A stretch of DNA of 64,000 nucleotides from Halocafeteria seosinensis (taxonomy: Eukaryota; Sar; Bigyra; Bicosoecida). Positions 21,025 to 31,093 of this stretch are shown piece after piece. Position numbers and translations under genes: made by a program. Under the pieces are notes generated by a model. That model saw only the letters and a program-made list of their open reading frames with translations, was not told the DNA's origin and ran no database searches. Where the stretch lies: contig LVLI01000158.1 of assembly GCA_001687465.1 (NCBI GenBank), positions 1 to 64,000 on the forward strand. Reading direction: 5' to 3'. Positions within the stretch are counted from its first letter, which is position 1. Every line of letters begins with the position of its first letter.

Positions 21025-23919
21025 ATGCAATTCGGAAGGATGGCCTCCGGCTCATCAAGCAAGCGTGTGCTTGAATACACATACACCGGCTATGAAGACT
21101 CTCATCGTTCGTGCTGCAGTTGTTGGAGGGCGGATCTATGTCAATGCGGCAGGAGGGGACAGCTGCTGATGGACGAGGAGGAATCGGCCATCAACGGCAC
21201 TGTAAGCGTGCAGTCGATGTGGGAAGAAGGAATTATCTTCAACGATTTCTTCTCAAGGGACTACATGTATGAATCACTTCCTGGAGTTGAGTTTGCCAGT
21301 ATGGACGACAGTTCAGGCAAACAACGAAAACGGAAAAGTTCAATAGTTGTCACAAGTGTTCGTGATCTCAGCGTCAAGGATGCCCCACCAGAAATTGCCC
21401 TGGAAGATATCCGCATTTCACAGCCCCTCTCGACCAACGTTGAATCCAAGTACAGCAAACACTCGCAACCGGCGCAAAATGGAAAGGCCGAACAAGTACC
21501 TCTTCTCTTGTGGAGAGATATGGACTCTCCAAGAGTTATAGGCACAACATTGGGTGGTTACTTGCAACAAAGCGATGTCGTTGTTGTTTCAGCAAAGTAT
21601 ACAGGTGACAGTTACGATACAACAGTAGAAGTCTGCCGATGGTTAGAGGAGATACGAGATACGACGCTCAACAATACCGAGACCGGCGTTTTTCCCGTAG
21701 TCGCTGTCTTCATTTGGGGTGACGAACGATATGCAACTGAATTAAAGTCGTTTGAGAAGGATATCAGCAGTATTAAATCCTATCTTGCACTCAAACAAGC
21801 CGTACACGTCACTATAGCACCCCTAGAAGCAGCGGAAAATATATTCCTGAAGGCAATGCAAGGTGTGCTCAACAGCACATTTTCTCTGGATAGTGAACTG
21901 GACCTACATGTATTTTCCCAGAGCTACAGGAAGACTAAATCTACTGCGTCAACAAGCGAGAAAAAGAACTCAGCTGGAAAACGTATTCCGATCAATGTTT
22001 TGAGAGCTTCTAGTTGGGAATGCTTTGACGGTTTTCCTGAGGACTTTGCACACTTCCCTCGAAATAAGGCATCGGGCGTGGGGTTTCTCCAAGACTTAAA
22101 CCCCAAGGTGGCTTTGCGACCAACGTACTTATTTGCCGGTCTCATTTCTGCAGCTACAGCATCCTTACCATGGTTTGCTATCAGTTGGATTCGAAACAAA
22201 CTTGTTCTTTCCATCTTGGATGGTTTCTCACAGTATTTTTGCGGCGACGAGAAGCCATCACGCCGTTTCACCACTCGGTGTCGGCTGTGCTGCTTTCTTG
22301 TCGCTCGGAGAACATGGTGCCCATTGCCTGGGATTCGGAGAGAACGTTCATTTTGGGGAAAACATAAGTCTTTTTATGCCGTCAGCTTGTACCCAATGAA
22401 GCCCATCAAGTGGGTATCAATTGGATTTGTCGCCGGATTTCGCAGTCTCTTACGGCAGACAATCGGATATTGGTTTGGGATGTCGCAGCGAGTCCAGTTC
22501 GTTCTAATTGATTACTTGACCAGGCTTTTGTATGGTATCCTAGCTGCCGGTTGGTGGTATTTCTTTGCGTATACTATGGATACAGGTATTATTATAAGCA
22601 GAGTCATTGTGCCGCTCAATGACGTTGAGGGCTTTCCAGACAAGCTTTTGAACTATACAATAATCTACGTCGTCTATCTGGCAGTCTTATCCTGGTGCTA
22701 CTCCGTCTGGTCCGCTAGCTACGTCACTTCCGGAACACGCATTTTGCTAAGGGACTCCTTATGCATCATGATAACTGAGAGCGCCGTCGACAGCTCGACT
22801 TCAAATAATGATGGAGCTTTGTGCGATGGTGCTCCAACACGTCGAGCCATTCTGACGACGGAGTGGCTGAAAAATTATTTGCGATATGCAAGTGAGAAAA
22901 GGCGTAGAGCGGCGTTTTGGGGTTCCTTTGGGCTAGCGTTGTTCGGCTTTTTAGTGCATGTCGGAATCAAGGTGCTGTTAATTGTGTTGGGTAAAAAGCA
23001 TGCCGGTGGAACGATTGTTTTGTATCACTTTTCGGATATCCCTGGTGTCAAGTTCCCCTTCTTCGTTGTGGTTGGCTCGCTGTACGCGGGGTCGTTGTTT
23101 TTGCTGGCGTTTGTATCGCTTGATCCACTAATGAAGCAGAACGTAGCCATGAAGTATATGTCTAAAATGCTTGAGAACACGTTTCACCAGAGTGATTTCC
23201 CTGGTGTGCAGTCTTTGTCGAGTAAGAAGCATGAAGAATCTGGAGTCCCCGCCTGTTGCGGATTCGCGTCCCCGCGTATATCTGCGTGTTTTTCAAGGGC
23301 ATTCTACAGGTGTAGACATGTAAACTGTGGCGGGGCAATCCCACAACTGCCTCGATTGTCTTTATCAGACCCTCTGAGTATATATGCCTGGCTACATACA
23401 CGCCAGTGCTTAATTAAGGAATTCCAGGATAACTTTGCCGAGGCAAAGTATGTTTTGCTTACGTCTTTCCTCTTCATTGGAGCAGGCTTGGGATACTTCA
23501 TTTTTGAGTGGATCAGGACATCATCGCTGTTTGCTAATAGCACTGTCTTGACTGATGCCCTGTATGGTGCGTGTGTGGTGGTATTTCTCCTAAATTACGC
23601 TTCATCGTTGGAGGATGAGAATCAACGACAAGCTCGTTTGATAGGAGAAGCAATGCTTCAAATTCGACAACAAGAGCAAGCTGATTTTAGCTTTACCGGT
23701 ATGCGAACGGATGTTGCAGAAAGCGCTGAAGATCGGCAAATGAGGTTAGACCATTGTTACAAAGCGTACGAGGTCTCCCATCACGTCATCAAAGAGCAGC
23801 CGGTGGTAGCGACGATTTTAGGAATAGAATTGTCTAGAAGAACAGTCAAGTCTGCCATGGTCGGTGTAGGTGGCCTTGCCATTCCGGTGCTTAAAGCGGT
23901 TTCAAACGAAATCGTTTAG
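21025..23919 (+). CDS. Array copy B: multi-pass membrane protein with Ras-like pseudo-GTPase domain, 964 aa
   Basis: An uninterrupted single-exon frame. A second ATG at 21040 aligns better with the start of copy C and may be the true start. Residues 1-150 are soluble, with a Cys cluster (CCSCWRADLCQC) and a phosphosite-like basic patch (KQRKRKSSI). Residues about 155-295 resemble a small GTPase from switch II onward: LLLWRDMDSPR at the WDTAGQER position, SDVVVVSAKYTGDSYDTTVE, CRWLEEIRD, FPVVAVFIWGDE at the G4 strand, and ENIFLKAMQGVL as the final helix. No P-loop is visible and G3/G4 are degenerate, so GTP binding is unlikely. About seven membrane helices follow, near residues 368-390, 500-530, 543-563, 630-656, 677-699, 808-830 and 845-863. 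I do not recognise the whole-protein family. Function is unknown. Confidence 0.8.
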   Translation: MQFGRMASGSSSKRVLEYTYTGYEDSHRSCCSCWRADLCQCGRRGQLLMDEEESAINGTVSVQSMWEEGIIFNDFFSRDYMYESLPGVEFASMDDSSGKQRKRKSSIVVTSVRDLSVKDAPPEIALEDIRISQPLSTNVESKYSKHSQPAQNGKAEQVPLLLWRDMDSPRVIGTTLGGYLQQSDVVVVSAKYTGDSYDTTVEVCRWLEEIRDTTLNNTETGVFPVVAVFIWGDERYATELKSFEKDISSIKSYLALKQAVHVTIAPLEAAENIFLKAMQGVLNSTFSLDSELDLHVFSQSYRKTKSTASTSEKKNSAGKRIPINVLRASSWECFDGFPEDFAHFPRNKASGVGFLQDLNPKVALRPTYLFAGLISAATASLPWFAISWIRNKLVLSILDGFSQYFCGDEKPSRRFTTRCRLCCFLVARRTWCPLPGIRRERSFWGKHKSFYAVSLYPMKPIKWVSIGFVAGFRSLLRQTIGYWFGMSQRVQFVLIDYLTRLLYGILAAGWWYFFAYTMDTGIIISRVIVPLNDVEGFPDKLLNYTIIYVVYLAVLSWCYSVWSASYVTSGTRILLRDSLCIMITESAVDSSTSNNDGALCDGAPTRRAILTTEWLKNYLRYASEKRRRAAFWGSFGLALFGFLVHVGIKVLLIVLGKKHAGGTIVLYHFSDIPGVKFPFFVVVGSLYAGSLFLLAFVSLDPLMKQNVAMKYMSKMLENTFHQSDFPGVQSLSSKKHEESGVPACCGFASPRISACFSRAFYRCRHVNCGGAIPQLPRLSLSDPLSIYAWLHTRQCLIKEFQDNFAEAKYVLLTSFLFIGAGLGYFIFEWIRTSSLFANSTVLTDALYGACVVVFLLNYASSLEDENQRQARLIGEAMLQIRQQEQADFSFTGMRTDVAESAEDRQMRLDHCYKAYEVSHHVIKEQPVVATILGIELSRRTVKSAMVGVGGLAIPVLKAVSNEIV

Positions 23920-24932
23920 GACATGCACGGTGAGAACGACAACAGAATACAAGATGAAGACTTTGCAAATTACACATTGGAATTTGCTGAAGGGTTTTTG
24001 AGAACAACTACGTATGGAAGGTTCATATGATGCCATCGCGGATACCGACACTACTGTATCCTTTGCATCCCATTGGCGTTCGACGTCTTGAAGAAGGCAA
24101 GAAAAACTCTGTTATATCATCGCATGGCTTAATACACCATGATCTTCGATGAAACAATATTGGTTCTTTATAGAAATGCATGGTGTCAAGTGGTACCTGC
24201 ATTATTGGGTTTGAGCAAGATTTCCAAGCCAGCCTTGAAAACATCCAAGGCACCGTTCATACAATGTGTGCTGGGCTATAGCTAGTATAATATTCTTGTT
24301 GCCTTCCGGTATGATGTAAGTGGTGCTGCTAATGGTACACTTAGCCATGGTTCCTCCCACACTACCATACACAGTCGATGGTGTGGGGCACGGTGTAATC
24401 TACCCAAGTTCACCAGTATATGTTGGCGATGGGCTGACCCCTCAACTATAGATACAACCAACATTATGCATCGAGGCTGTTATGGTATTTGGTAAAATAC
24501 TCAGCGAGGAACATACCGGTAGTTCCAATTCCCCTCTGGCACCCTCGATGGTGCTGCGGCCATGCCAGAAGGAATTCCTACCTTTGTAGCTTTGATACAA
24601 CGAATTTGTGTTGTACCAGCTCGCATGGGCTTCCGAGTTTATACATGTACAATCTTGCAGTGTAGTCGGACCGGATAGCTAGAAAATCTTCTTGTGTACT
24701 GCACTTCTGCACACAAACGGAACAACAGCGCGTGCGTTGACCTTCACATATCCTGGAACATGTTATTGTACCAGCACTTCAGCATACTATGGCGCATATG
24801 CGCTTGTATTTGTCAATTTCTTCCTCATACAAGTGAGTAACCGTGCAAACTGTGCCATTGACATACAGCCGACCATTCGACGGTATTCGGCTTCTATTCA
24901 GTTCGAAAAAGTACAAACACAGTACGATAAAG
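23920..24932. other. Spacer between array copies B and C
   Basis: About 1 kb without a convincing gene. The right part is homologous to the A-B spacer, so it belongs to the duplicated unit. An in-frame extension upstream of copy C is open but is probably 5' UTR. Confidence 0.5.
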
Positions 24933-27786
24933 ATGACCTCCGCCAGTAGTCCGCCTGAATACACAAACACCGGATATGAAGAATCCCATCGCTCGTGTTG
25001 CAGTTGTTGGAGGGGGAATATGTGCCGACGCGGTGGGCTGGGCCATCTGCTGGTGGACGAGGAATCGGCCATCAACGGCAGCGTGCAGTCGACTCCGGAT
25101 GCAGAAGGAATCATCTTCCACGATTTCGTCTCGGGGGACTATGAATCGCATTCTGCAGTTGCCTATGAAAACGTTAATGACAATTCAGGCGAAGCTCGAG
25201 GACGGAAGAGCTCAATAGTTGTCACAAGTGTTCGAGACTTCAGCGTGAATGATGCACCACCAGAAATTCCCTTGGAAAATGTCCGCATAACACCCCCTCT
25301 GCCGGCGACAGGGGAATCCAAATATGGCAATCACTCGCAAAAAGGACTCGTGCAGCAGGATGAAAAAGTCGAACAAGCACCGCTGCTTTTATGGAGAGCT
25401 ATCGATTCTCCAAGAACTGTAGGCACAACATTGAGTGGCTACTTGGAACAAAGCGATGTCATTGTTGTTTCAGCAAAGTATACAGGTGACAGTTATGATA
25501 CAACAGTAGAAGTCTGCCGATGGTTAGAGGAGATACAAGATACGACGCTTAACAATACCGAGACCGGCGTGTTTCCCGTAGTCGCTGTCTTCATTTGGGG
25601 TGACGAACGTTATGCAACTGAATTAAAGTCAGGATATAAGCAGTATTGAATCCTATCTTGCACTCAAACAAGCCGTACATATCACCATAGCACCCCTAGA
25701 AGCAGCGGAAAATATATTCCTGAAAGCAATGCAAGGTGTTCTCAACAGCACGTTTTCTCTGAATATCGCACTGAAACTATTTTCCCAGAGCGACAGGCGC
25801 ACTCTTGGACAGAGTACTTCGATCAATGTATTGCGAGCTTCTAGTTGGGAATGTTTGAATGGATTTCCCAGCAAGTCTGTAGAACCGGCTCCAAAAGAGG
25901 AAGCAGCGGCGTTGGACTTTCGCAAAGATCTGAACCCCAGCGTTGCAGTTCGACCGACATATCTTCTTGCGGGTTTCGTCTCTGCCGCCACAGCTTCTTT
26001 GCCATGGTTTGCGGTCAGTTGGGCTCGTAATAAAATTGTTCTTTCAGCCTTGGATAGTTTATCGCAGATTTGTTGCCGCGATAAGGAGCCATTACGTCGT
26101 TTCACCATCGGGGGGCGACTGTGCTGCTTTCGGATCGCCCGAAAGGCATGGTGCCCGTTGCTTGGCATACTAAGACGACGCTCGTTCTGGGGAAAGCATA
26201 AATCATTTTATGCCGTAAGCTTGTATCCAGTGAAGCCCATTAGATGGGTATCGATTGGATTCTTCAGAGGCCTTGATCGACTCTTAAGGAGGCTTTTTGA
26301 ACACTGCGCTTCCTCGACCTCGGAAAGATCCAATCACATATCCGTTGACTTTCTGACAAGGATCCTCTACGGCATTCTTGCTGCAGGATGGTGGTACTTC
26401 TTCGCGTATACCCTTGATACGGGTGTAATTATAGGGAGAGTGATTGTACCGCTTAATGACGTCAAGGGATTCCCCGACAAACTCCTGGGCTATACATTAA
26501 ACTACCTTGTTTACCTAGCCGTGTTATCATGCTGCTATGCTGTGTGGTCAGCCAGCCAAGTCGTGTCTGGCACACACGTCATAGTAAGGCATTCTTTGTG
26601 CATGACGGTTACCGATAGCCCTCTCGGTTTGCCATATCATAGGTCAACATTGAGTAGCGGCGATGCATTGTCCAATGGCGAAAGTGGCCTAGCGAATCGA
26701 TGTGAAACCGTACTCACAACAGAGTGGCTGAAGAACTATTTGCGGCATATAAGCGATAAAGGGCGCAGGAGGGCGTTTTTGTGGTCTGCCGCCCTAGCTT
26801 TAATCGGGTTTTTCGTTCATATCGGAATAAAAGTACTTCTAATTTTGCTGGGGAAAGAGCATTCCGGGGCAAAAGTTGTCTTGTATCACTTTTCGGATAT
26901 TCCTGGTGTCAGGTTCCCCTTCTTTCTCGTCGTTGGGTCGCTATATGCCGGGATACTGTTCTTACTGGTATTTGTATCCCTTGACCCACTGTTGAAGCAG
27001 GACATCGCCCTGAGGGTTATGTCTGAAATGCTTGACCCCACTTGTCAGGAAAGGCAACGAAGAGAACTTCAGTCTTCCTCGGGTACAGACCCCCAAGAGA
27101 TGGACAACCCCGCACGATGTTGCGAACTTGCTTGTCCGCATACGAGTGCATGCCAATCGAGCAACCACCGCAAATGCAGATGCCGAGATGGTGATGGAGT
27201 GCCTTCGTTGGGTCGGTTGTCTTTGCGACACTCTCTTAATATATACGCATGGCTGCATACACGTCAGTGTTTGATCAAAGAGTTTCAGGACAACTTTGCC
27301 GACACGAAACATGTTTTGGTTACTTCAGTACTGTGTATTGGTGCGGGGCTCGGTTACTTCATCTTTGAGTGGATTCGGAAGTCATCGCTCTTTGCCAATA
27401 GCATTGTCTTGACTGATGCTCTATATGGTGCAGTCGTCGTGGTGTTTATTCTAAATTTTGCTTCGTCGATGGAGAATGAGAACCAGAGGCAAGCTCACCT
27501 AATGGGAGAAGCTATGCTGCGAATTCGGCAACATCAACTGCTCAGTGTTTGTTCCGAGAGATCGTCGGGCAATAGTCATGTGACAGACAGCGCTGAAGCA
27601 CGACAGCGAGAACTAGACTACAGTTACGATGCATATGCAGCTTCTCATCGCTTTATTGAACAGCATCCCGTGGTAGCGACGATTTTTGGAATAGAACTGT
27701 CCAAGAGGGCAGTAAGGTCTGCGATGGTGGGTGTAGGTGGTCTCGCCATTCCCGTGTTGAAAGCGGTTCTGAACGAAATTGCCTAA
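24933..27786 (+). pseudogene. Array copy C: frameshifted paralogue of copy B
   Basis: From ATG 24933 the frame follows copy B (TNTGYEESHRSCCSCW, VRDFSVNDAPPEIPLE, the GTPase-like segment) until about 25632. There, 8 bases present in copy B are missing. The first frame stops at 25649. The second frame then runs open through all membrane helices to 27786. The frame break sits inside a stretch nearly identical to copy B, while the rest has diverged much more. No GT-AG pair nearby would splice it out. It is either a young pseudogene, two separate short products, or a sequencing/assembly error at one site. Confidence 0.75.
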
Positions 27787-28515
27787 CGGTAAAGCCACAC
27801 TATATTACACTGTTTTGGCTCATCGTAGCTGACAAGTGATCAATCATAGCGGCCACTGCGTACTATGCGATAGTCTACGACACATAACTCATTAGCCTTG
27901 CTAAAGCCAAAGAACTTGAGCTTATTCGTTCGTTCGTCGTCCCCGTCCTTGTAACCTGGAAGACCCGAGGATAAATCTCCGCCTATAATAAATAACTGGA
28001 GCTACACACTCAGAATACCAGACAATGGAAGCCATGAGCAAAATCCGATTCGAGTTAAGATCAGTACAACTTTGTACAGTACATACAATACAAAGCATTT
28101 ATTGAATATGAAGCCCTCCTAACATTCTTACCGAAGGAAACAACTGCTTAGGCAAAAGAACCCAACTTCGAATTCTCGGGCCACTGGGAACTGTCAACCC
28201 TGTCTTCCACAGTTACAAGACAAGACGTGTTCTCACTGTCAACAAACTTTCAAGTGGGAAGTAATTTAGAGTTTCAATAACAAAAATTTCGGTTTTGTAA
28301 TTTCACAGTAAAATCGATTACTTGTACCATCCGTTTTGATATTTGACTTGTTCCAAATGTTTCCTCTTCTAATTGAATCTGTCTTAGACTGTCAGACACC
28401 GTCCTGGTATTGTTCAAACACACACACATATGTGACAGATAGCCCACCAAAACATCAATGCCAGACGTTTTCACACTTAGTAGCACAGTAACGGAAACCC
28501 ACATGTTTTGGCTGT
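27787..28515. other. Intergenic interval between convergent genes
   Basis: It lies between the stops of copy C (+) and the GLUG protein (-). A short minus-strand frame at 28274-28519 has no recognisable features. It probably contains two 3' UTRs. Confidence 0.5.
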
Positions 28516-30228
28516 TCATTTTCTTCCCTTACCACGAGCTGACTTCTTGCGCGAATACAGGTGCTTATATCCACTCTTTGCGACACGCACCGATCGTTGG
28601 GCGCCTATTTTCGCCTTTTCAATGCGCTTCCCTTTGAAAGAGCGAGACTGATATAAGGTCTGTTGCGCTTGAGAATGACTATGTGTAGCTTTTGAGGAAG
28701 GGAGCCGTGAGGACGTCGAAGGACTAGCTGTAGACGAGGGACTGTTTGGTGAGGTCCGCTTACTCGGGAAAACAGTCGAAGAAGGGCTCGCGGTTAACAT
28801 TGAGGTTGGGCTTGTAGTGGCTGCTGGGATGTCTGGACCATCGGTCGAAGTAGTAACAGGGCCCGCATCCGTCTCCGGTATGGCGCGAAGTTGGGGGAAA
28901 TCGTCGGAATTTGGAATAAACCAGATTTCGTCAGACCAACTATAGGTGCCACTCGCATTTTTGTCACCCGCCGGCTGATAAAGTTGGCCTCGGATATCAG
29001 CCAGTTCACCTGAATTTCCCTTCTGTTCCAAAACACTAAGATCCCCCTGGGCAACAATACTCGTTGCGCTGGTCTGGCCATCCGTAGTATTGTGCACTGC
29101 GTGCTGCACCTTTACTTTCCCTGCTTCGGAATTTGTGTGAATCGCTCCGATCAAAAACGTTCTCCCCATGGATGATAACATATATACGTTGTTGATGCTT
29201 ACAGTTCCTTGATTCCTAGCGGTCTGTGATCCACATATCCCGCCGGTTTTCGTGGTGTGTAGTTTCACAAGCCCCGTTGTGTACGAATCCTTTATGTTGA
29301 CATTGCCACCAAATTGTGCAGCGCCCAAGCCAATAATGCCTCCTGCCTCATTGGCAGTGACGTCCCCACTGGTATAGCATTCAGAGACATGTACCATCCC
29401 ACTGTTTGCACCACAACAACCGACGATTCCCCCACTACCCACTCCCCCAATGTCACCCGTCGAAAAACATTGCGTTATATGCACGTTTCCACCTCTTGTA
29501 CCAGCATTATCCCCTGTGATTCCTCCCACGTCTTCAGCGAGCATATTGCCAGTGGAAGAACAGTTAAGGATATCGACAACGCCCCCATCTTCCCCAGCTG
29601 CGTGGCCAATAATTCCACCTGCTCCTTTACCGGTTACGATCCCTGTCGAGTATGAATGTTTGATCAGCACCCTGCCATTAAATCCACTGTTGGAAGCTGC
29701 TATGGCAGCACTGTCCTCTCCGGCTAACTCCCCATTAACGTTGGCACAATAATTGACTTCAAAAAACCGATGGTACGGTTGAACAATGAACGCCCCATAT
29801 TTAGCTGTTGATCCATTAACCGTATGAACATTTTTGATTAATGGGGCATGGGCAAACGATTGCACATCGTTACTAACTTTGAACAATCCGTCAAAATTTT
29901 CAACATTCGTCAAATTGATTGTAAAACCCCCACCATCAAATGTTTCGTTGGCCCGTAATTTCACATAAGCAGTATTATCGTAGACGTCTGCCTCCCAATG
30001 AATAGTACAAGTTTGGCGCAACACCGGTCGGGAAGGCTCGCTTTCATCAAACTCGATGCAGTCCGTCTCTTTACTTCGTAGGTCAAGGCCGGCAGCACAA
30101 AGGGCAGAGTAAAAAACAAATGCAACACCAACCAGTAGTACAATCGCTTTGTTCGCTTTCGTTTGTTTGACAGCTCTTCGGGACGAACAATGAACATCCT
30201 TTGTGCCACAGATTTCGTAGGTCAGCAT
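28516..30228 (-). CDS. GLUG-repeat membrane-anchored or secreted protein, 570 aa
   Basis: A single exon starting at the first ATG (MLTYEICGTKD). A basic stretch then a hydrophobic helix (AIVLLVGVAFVFYSALCAAG, residues about 29-48) form a signal anchor or signal peptide. The body (about 130-370) holds at least five GLUG-type repeats of the form I..C.S.G.V...GAGGIIG, for example YSTGIVTGKGAGGIIGHAAG and FSTGDIGGVGSGGIVGCCG. Repeats of this type build right-handed beta-helix-like stalks in bacterial and algal surface proteins. Several N-x-S/T sites suggest glycosylation. The C-terminal 130 residues are a Ser/Thr/Pro-rich linker and a strongly basic tail (SRKKSARGKGRK), perhaps for binding an anionic cell-wall polymer. 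That last point is inference. Confidence 0.78.
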   Translation of the reverse strand: MLTYEICGTKDVHCSSRRAVKQTKANKAIVLLVGVAFVFYSALCAAGLDLRSKETDCIEFDESEPSRPVLRQTCTIHWEADVYDNTAYVKLRANETFDGGGFTINLTNVENFDGLFKVSNDVQSFAHAPLIKNVHTVNGSTAKYGAFIVQPYHRFFEVNYCANVNGELAGEDSAAIAASNSGFNGRVLIKHSYSTGIVTGKGAGGIIGHAAGEDGGVVDILNCSSTGNMLAEDVGGITGDNAGTRGGNVHITQCFSTGDIGGVGSGGIVGCCGANSGMVHVSECYTSGDVTANEAGGIIGLGAAQFGGNVNIKDSYTTGLVKLHTTKTGGICGSQTARNQGTVSINNVYMLSSMGRTFLIGAIHTNSEAGKVKVQHAVHNTTDGQTSATSIVAQGDLSVLEQKGNSGELADIRGQLYQPAGDKNASGTYSWSDEIWFIPNSDDFPQLRAIPETDAGPVTTSTDGPDIPAATTSPTSMLTASPSSTVFPSKRTSPNSPSSTASPSTSSRLPSSKATHSHSQAQQTLYQSRSFKGKRIEKAKIGAQRSVRVAKSGYKHLYSRKKSARGKGRK

Positions 30229-31093
30229 GTTGAACGTGTGACTGATGGCCCAGTGGCTCACTGAGTCCAGAGAACGGCGGAACGGGGGAAACGACACCCA
30301 CAAAAAAGAAGTGTGCAAACAAAAGCAGGCAAATCAATCATGCACGCTTAAGTGTGTACACAAAATTGCATTCATACGCGATATCTGTGAGCCCGATACA
30401 TAGATGGTATTTCGGTTCAAACCGACAATAAAAAACAGAACATTGCCAACGATACCAGCCGGTTGAAGAGGTCCCACTAGTACCGAATAAATGATTGTTC
30501 GAGGGAAACAGAAGGTTTCCCCCCGGAGGAAGAAACCAAGGCTCTTGCGCAAACCGCATCCCACTCCATCCAAGCTGTTTTGAGCTAGAACAATTCGAGG
30601 AAAGCCGCAGGTGTTCCGAAACATGCTGCTTCTTTCCGTTTTCTAACATGAGGAACCGGTTTTCCAGGCGAGCGTCCGCGAGCTAAGAGAAAACGAAATT
30701 CCTCATTTTCCTAGTTAATTGTAATCGTTCAACATCGACCTACATAAAAAATTGATCAATCGTCTCCAAATCACCCCACCCGTTTCACCATGTGTGTGGC
30801 GAAAACAGGAAGCTGGGTGCAGCTGCAGGTGCATGATGAAATGTTGTAAGTAAACCTCGGACTACCATAGTATATTCCTAGCGTGCGAAACTTAGTTGCT
30901 CAGCATAATACCTGCCTTTGACACATTGGATTGTTTCCTGACTCCCGCGTGGCTGCAGGTGGTGGGTGGTACAATTCCTCCCAACTTTGGAGCTCAAGTT
31001 GAAGTTGAGGCGACTCCCACGACACATACATACAGGATGGTTTACTATCGTATTTGTCCTCTTCCACGTCGTTCCTAGTGTTATTTGGACACA
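30229..31093. promoter_or_regulatory. Divergent upstream region of the GLUG gene and ALKBH8
   Basis: About 0.87 kb holding both promoters. A short upstream ATG frame on the + strand (30790-30849) ends at TAA embedded in a GTAAGT donor-like site. A following open frame (30962-31151) would encode a hydrophobic helix but overlaps the ALKBH8 start. I found no family support for it. Confidence 0.4.

Noticed and set aside
24843-24932. Earlier start for array copy C
   Set aside because: The frame is open upstream but the only ATG there precedes residues with no counterpart in copy B, whereas ATG 24933 aligns with the start of B.
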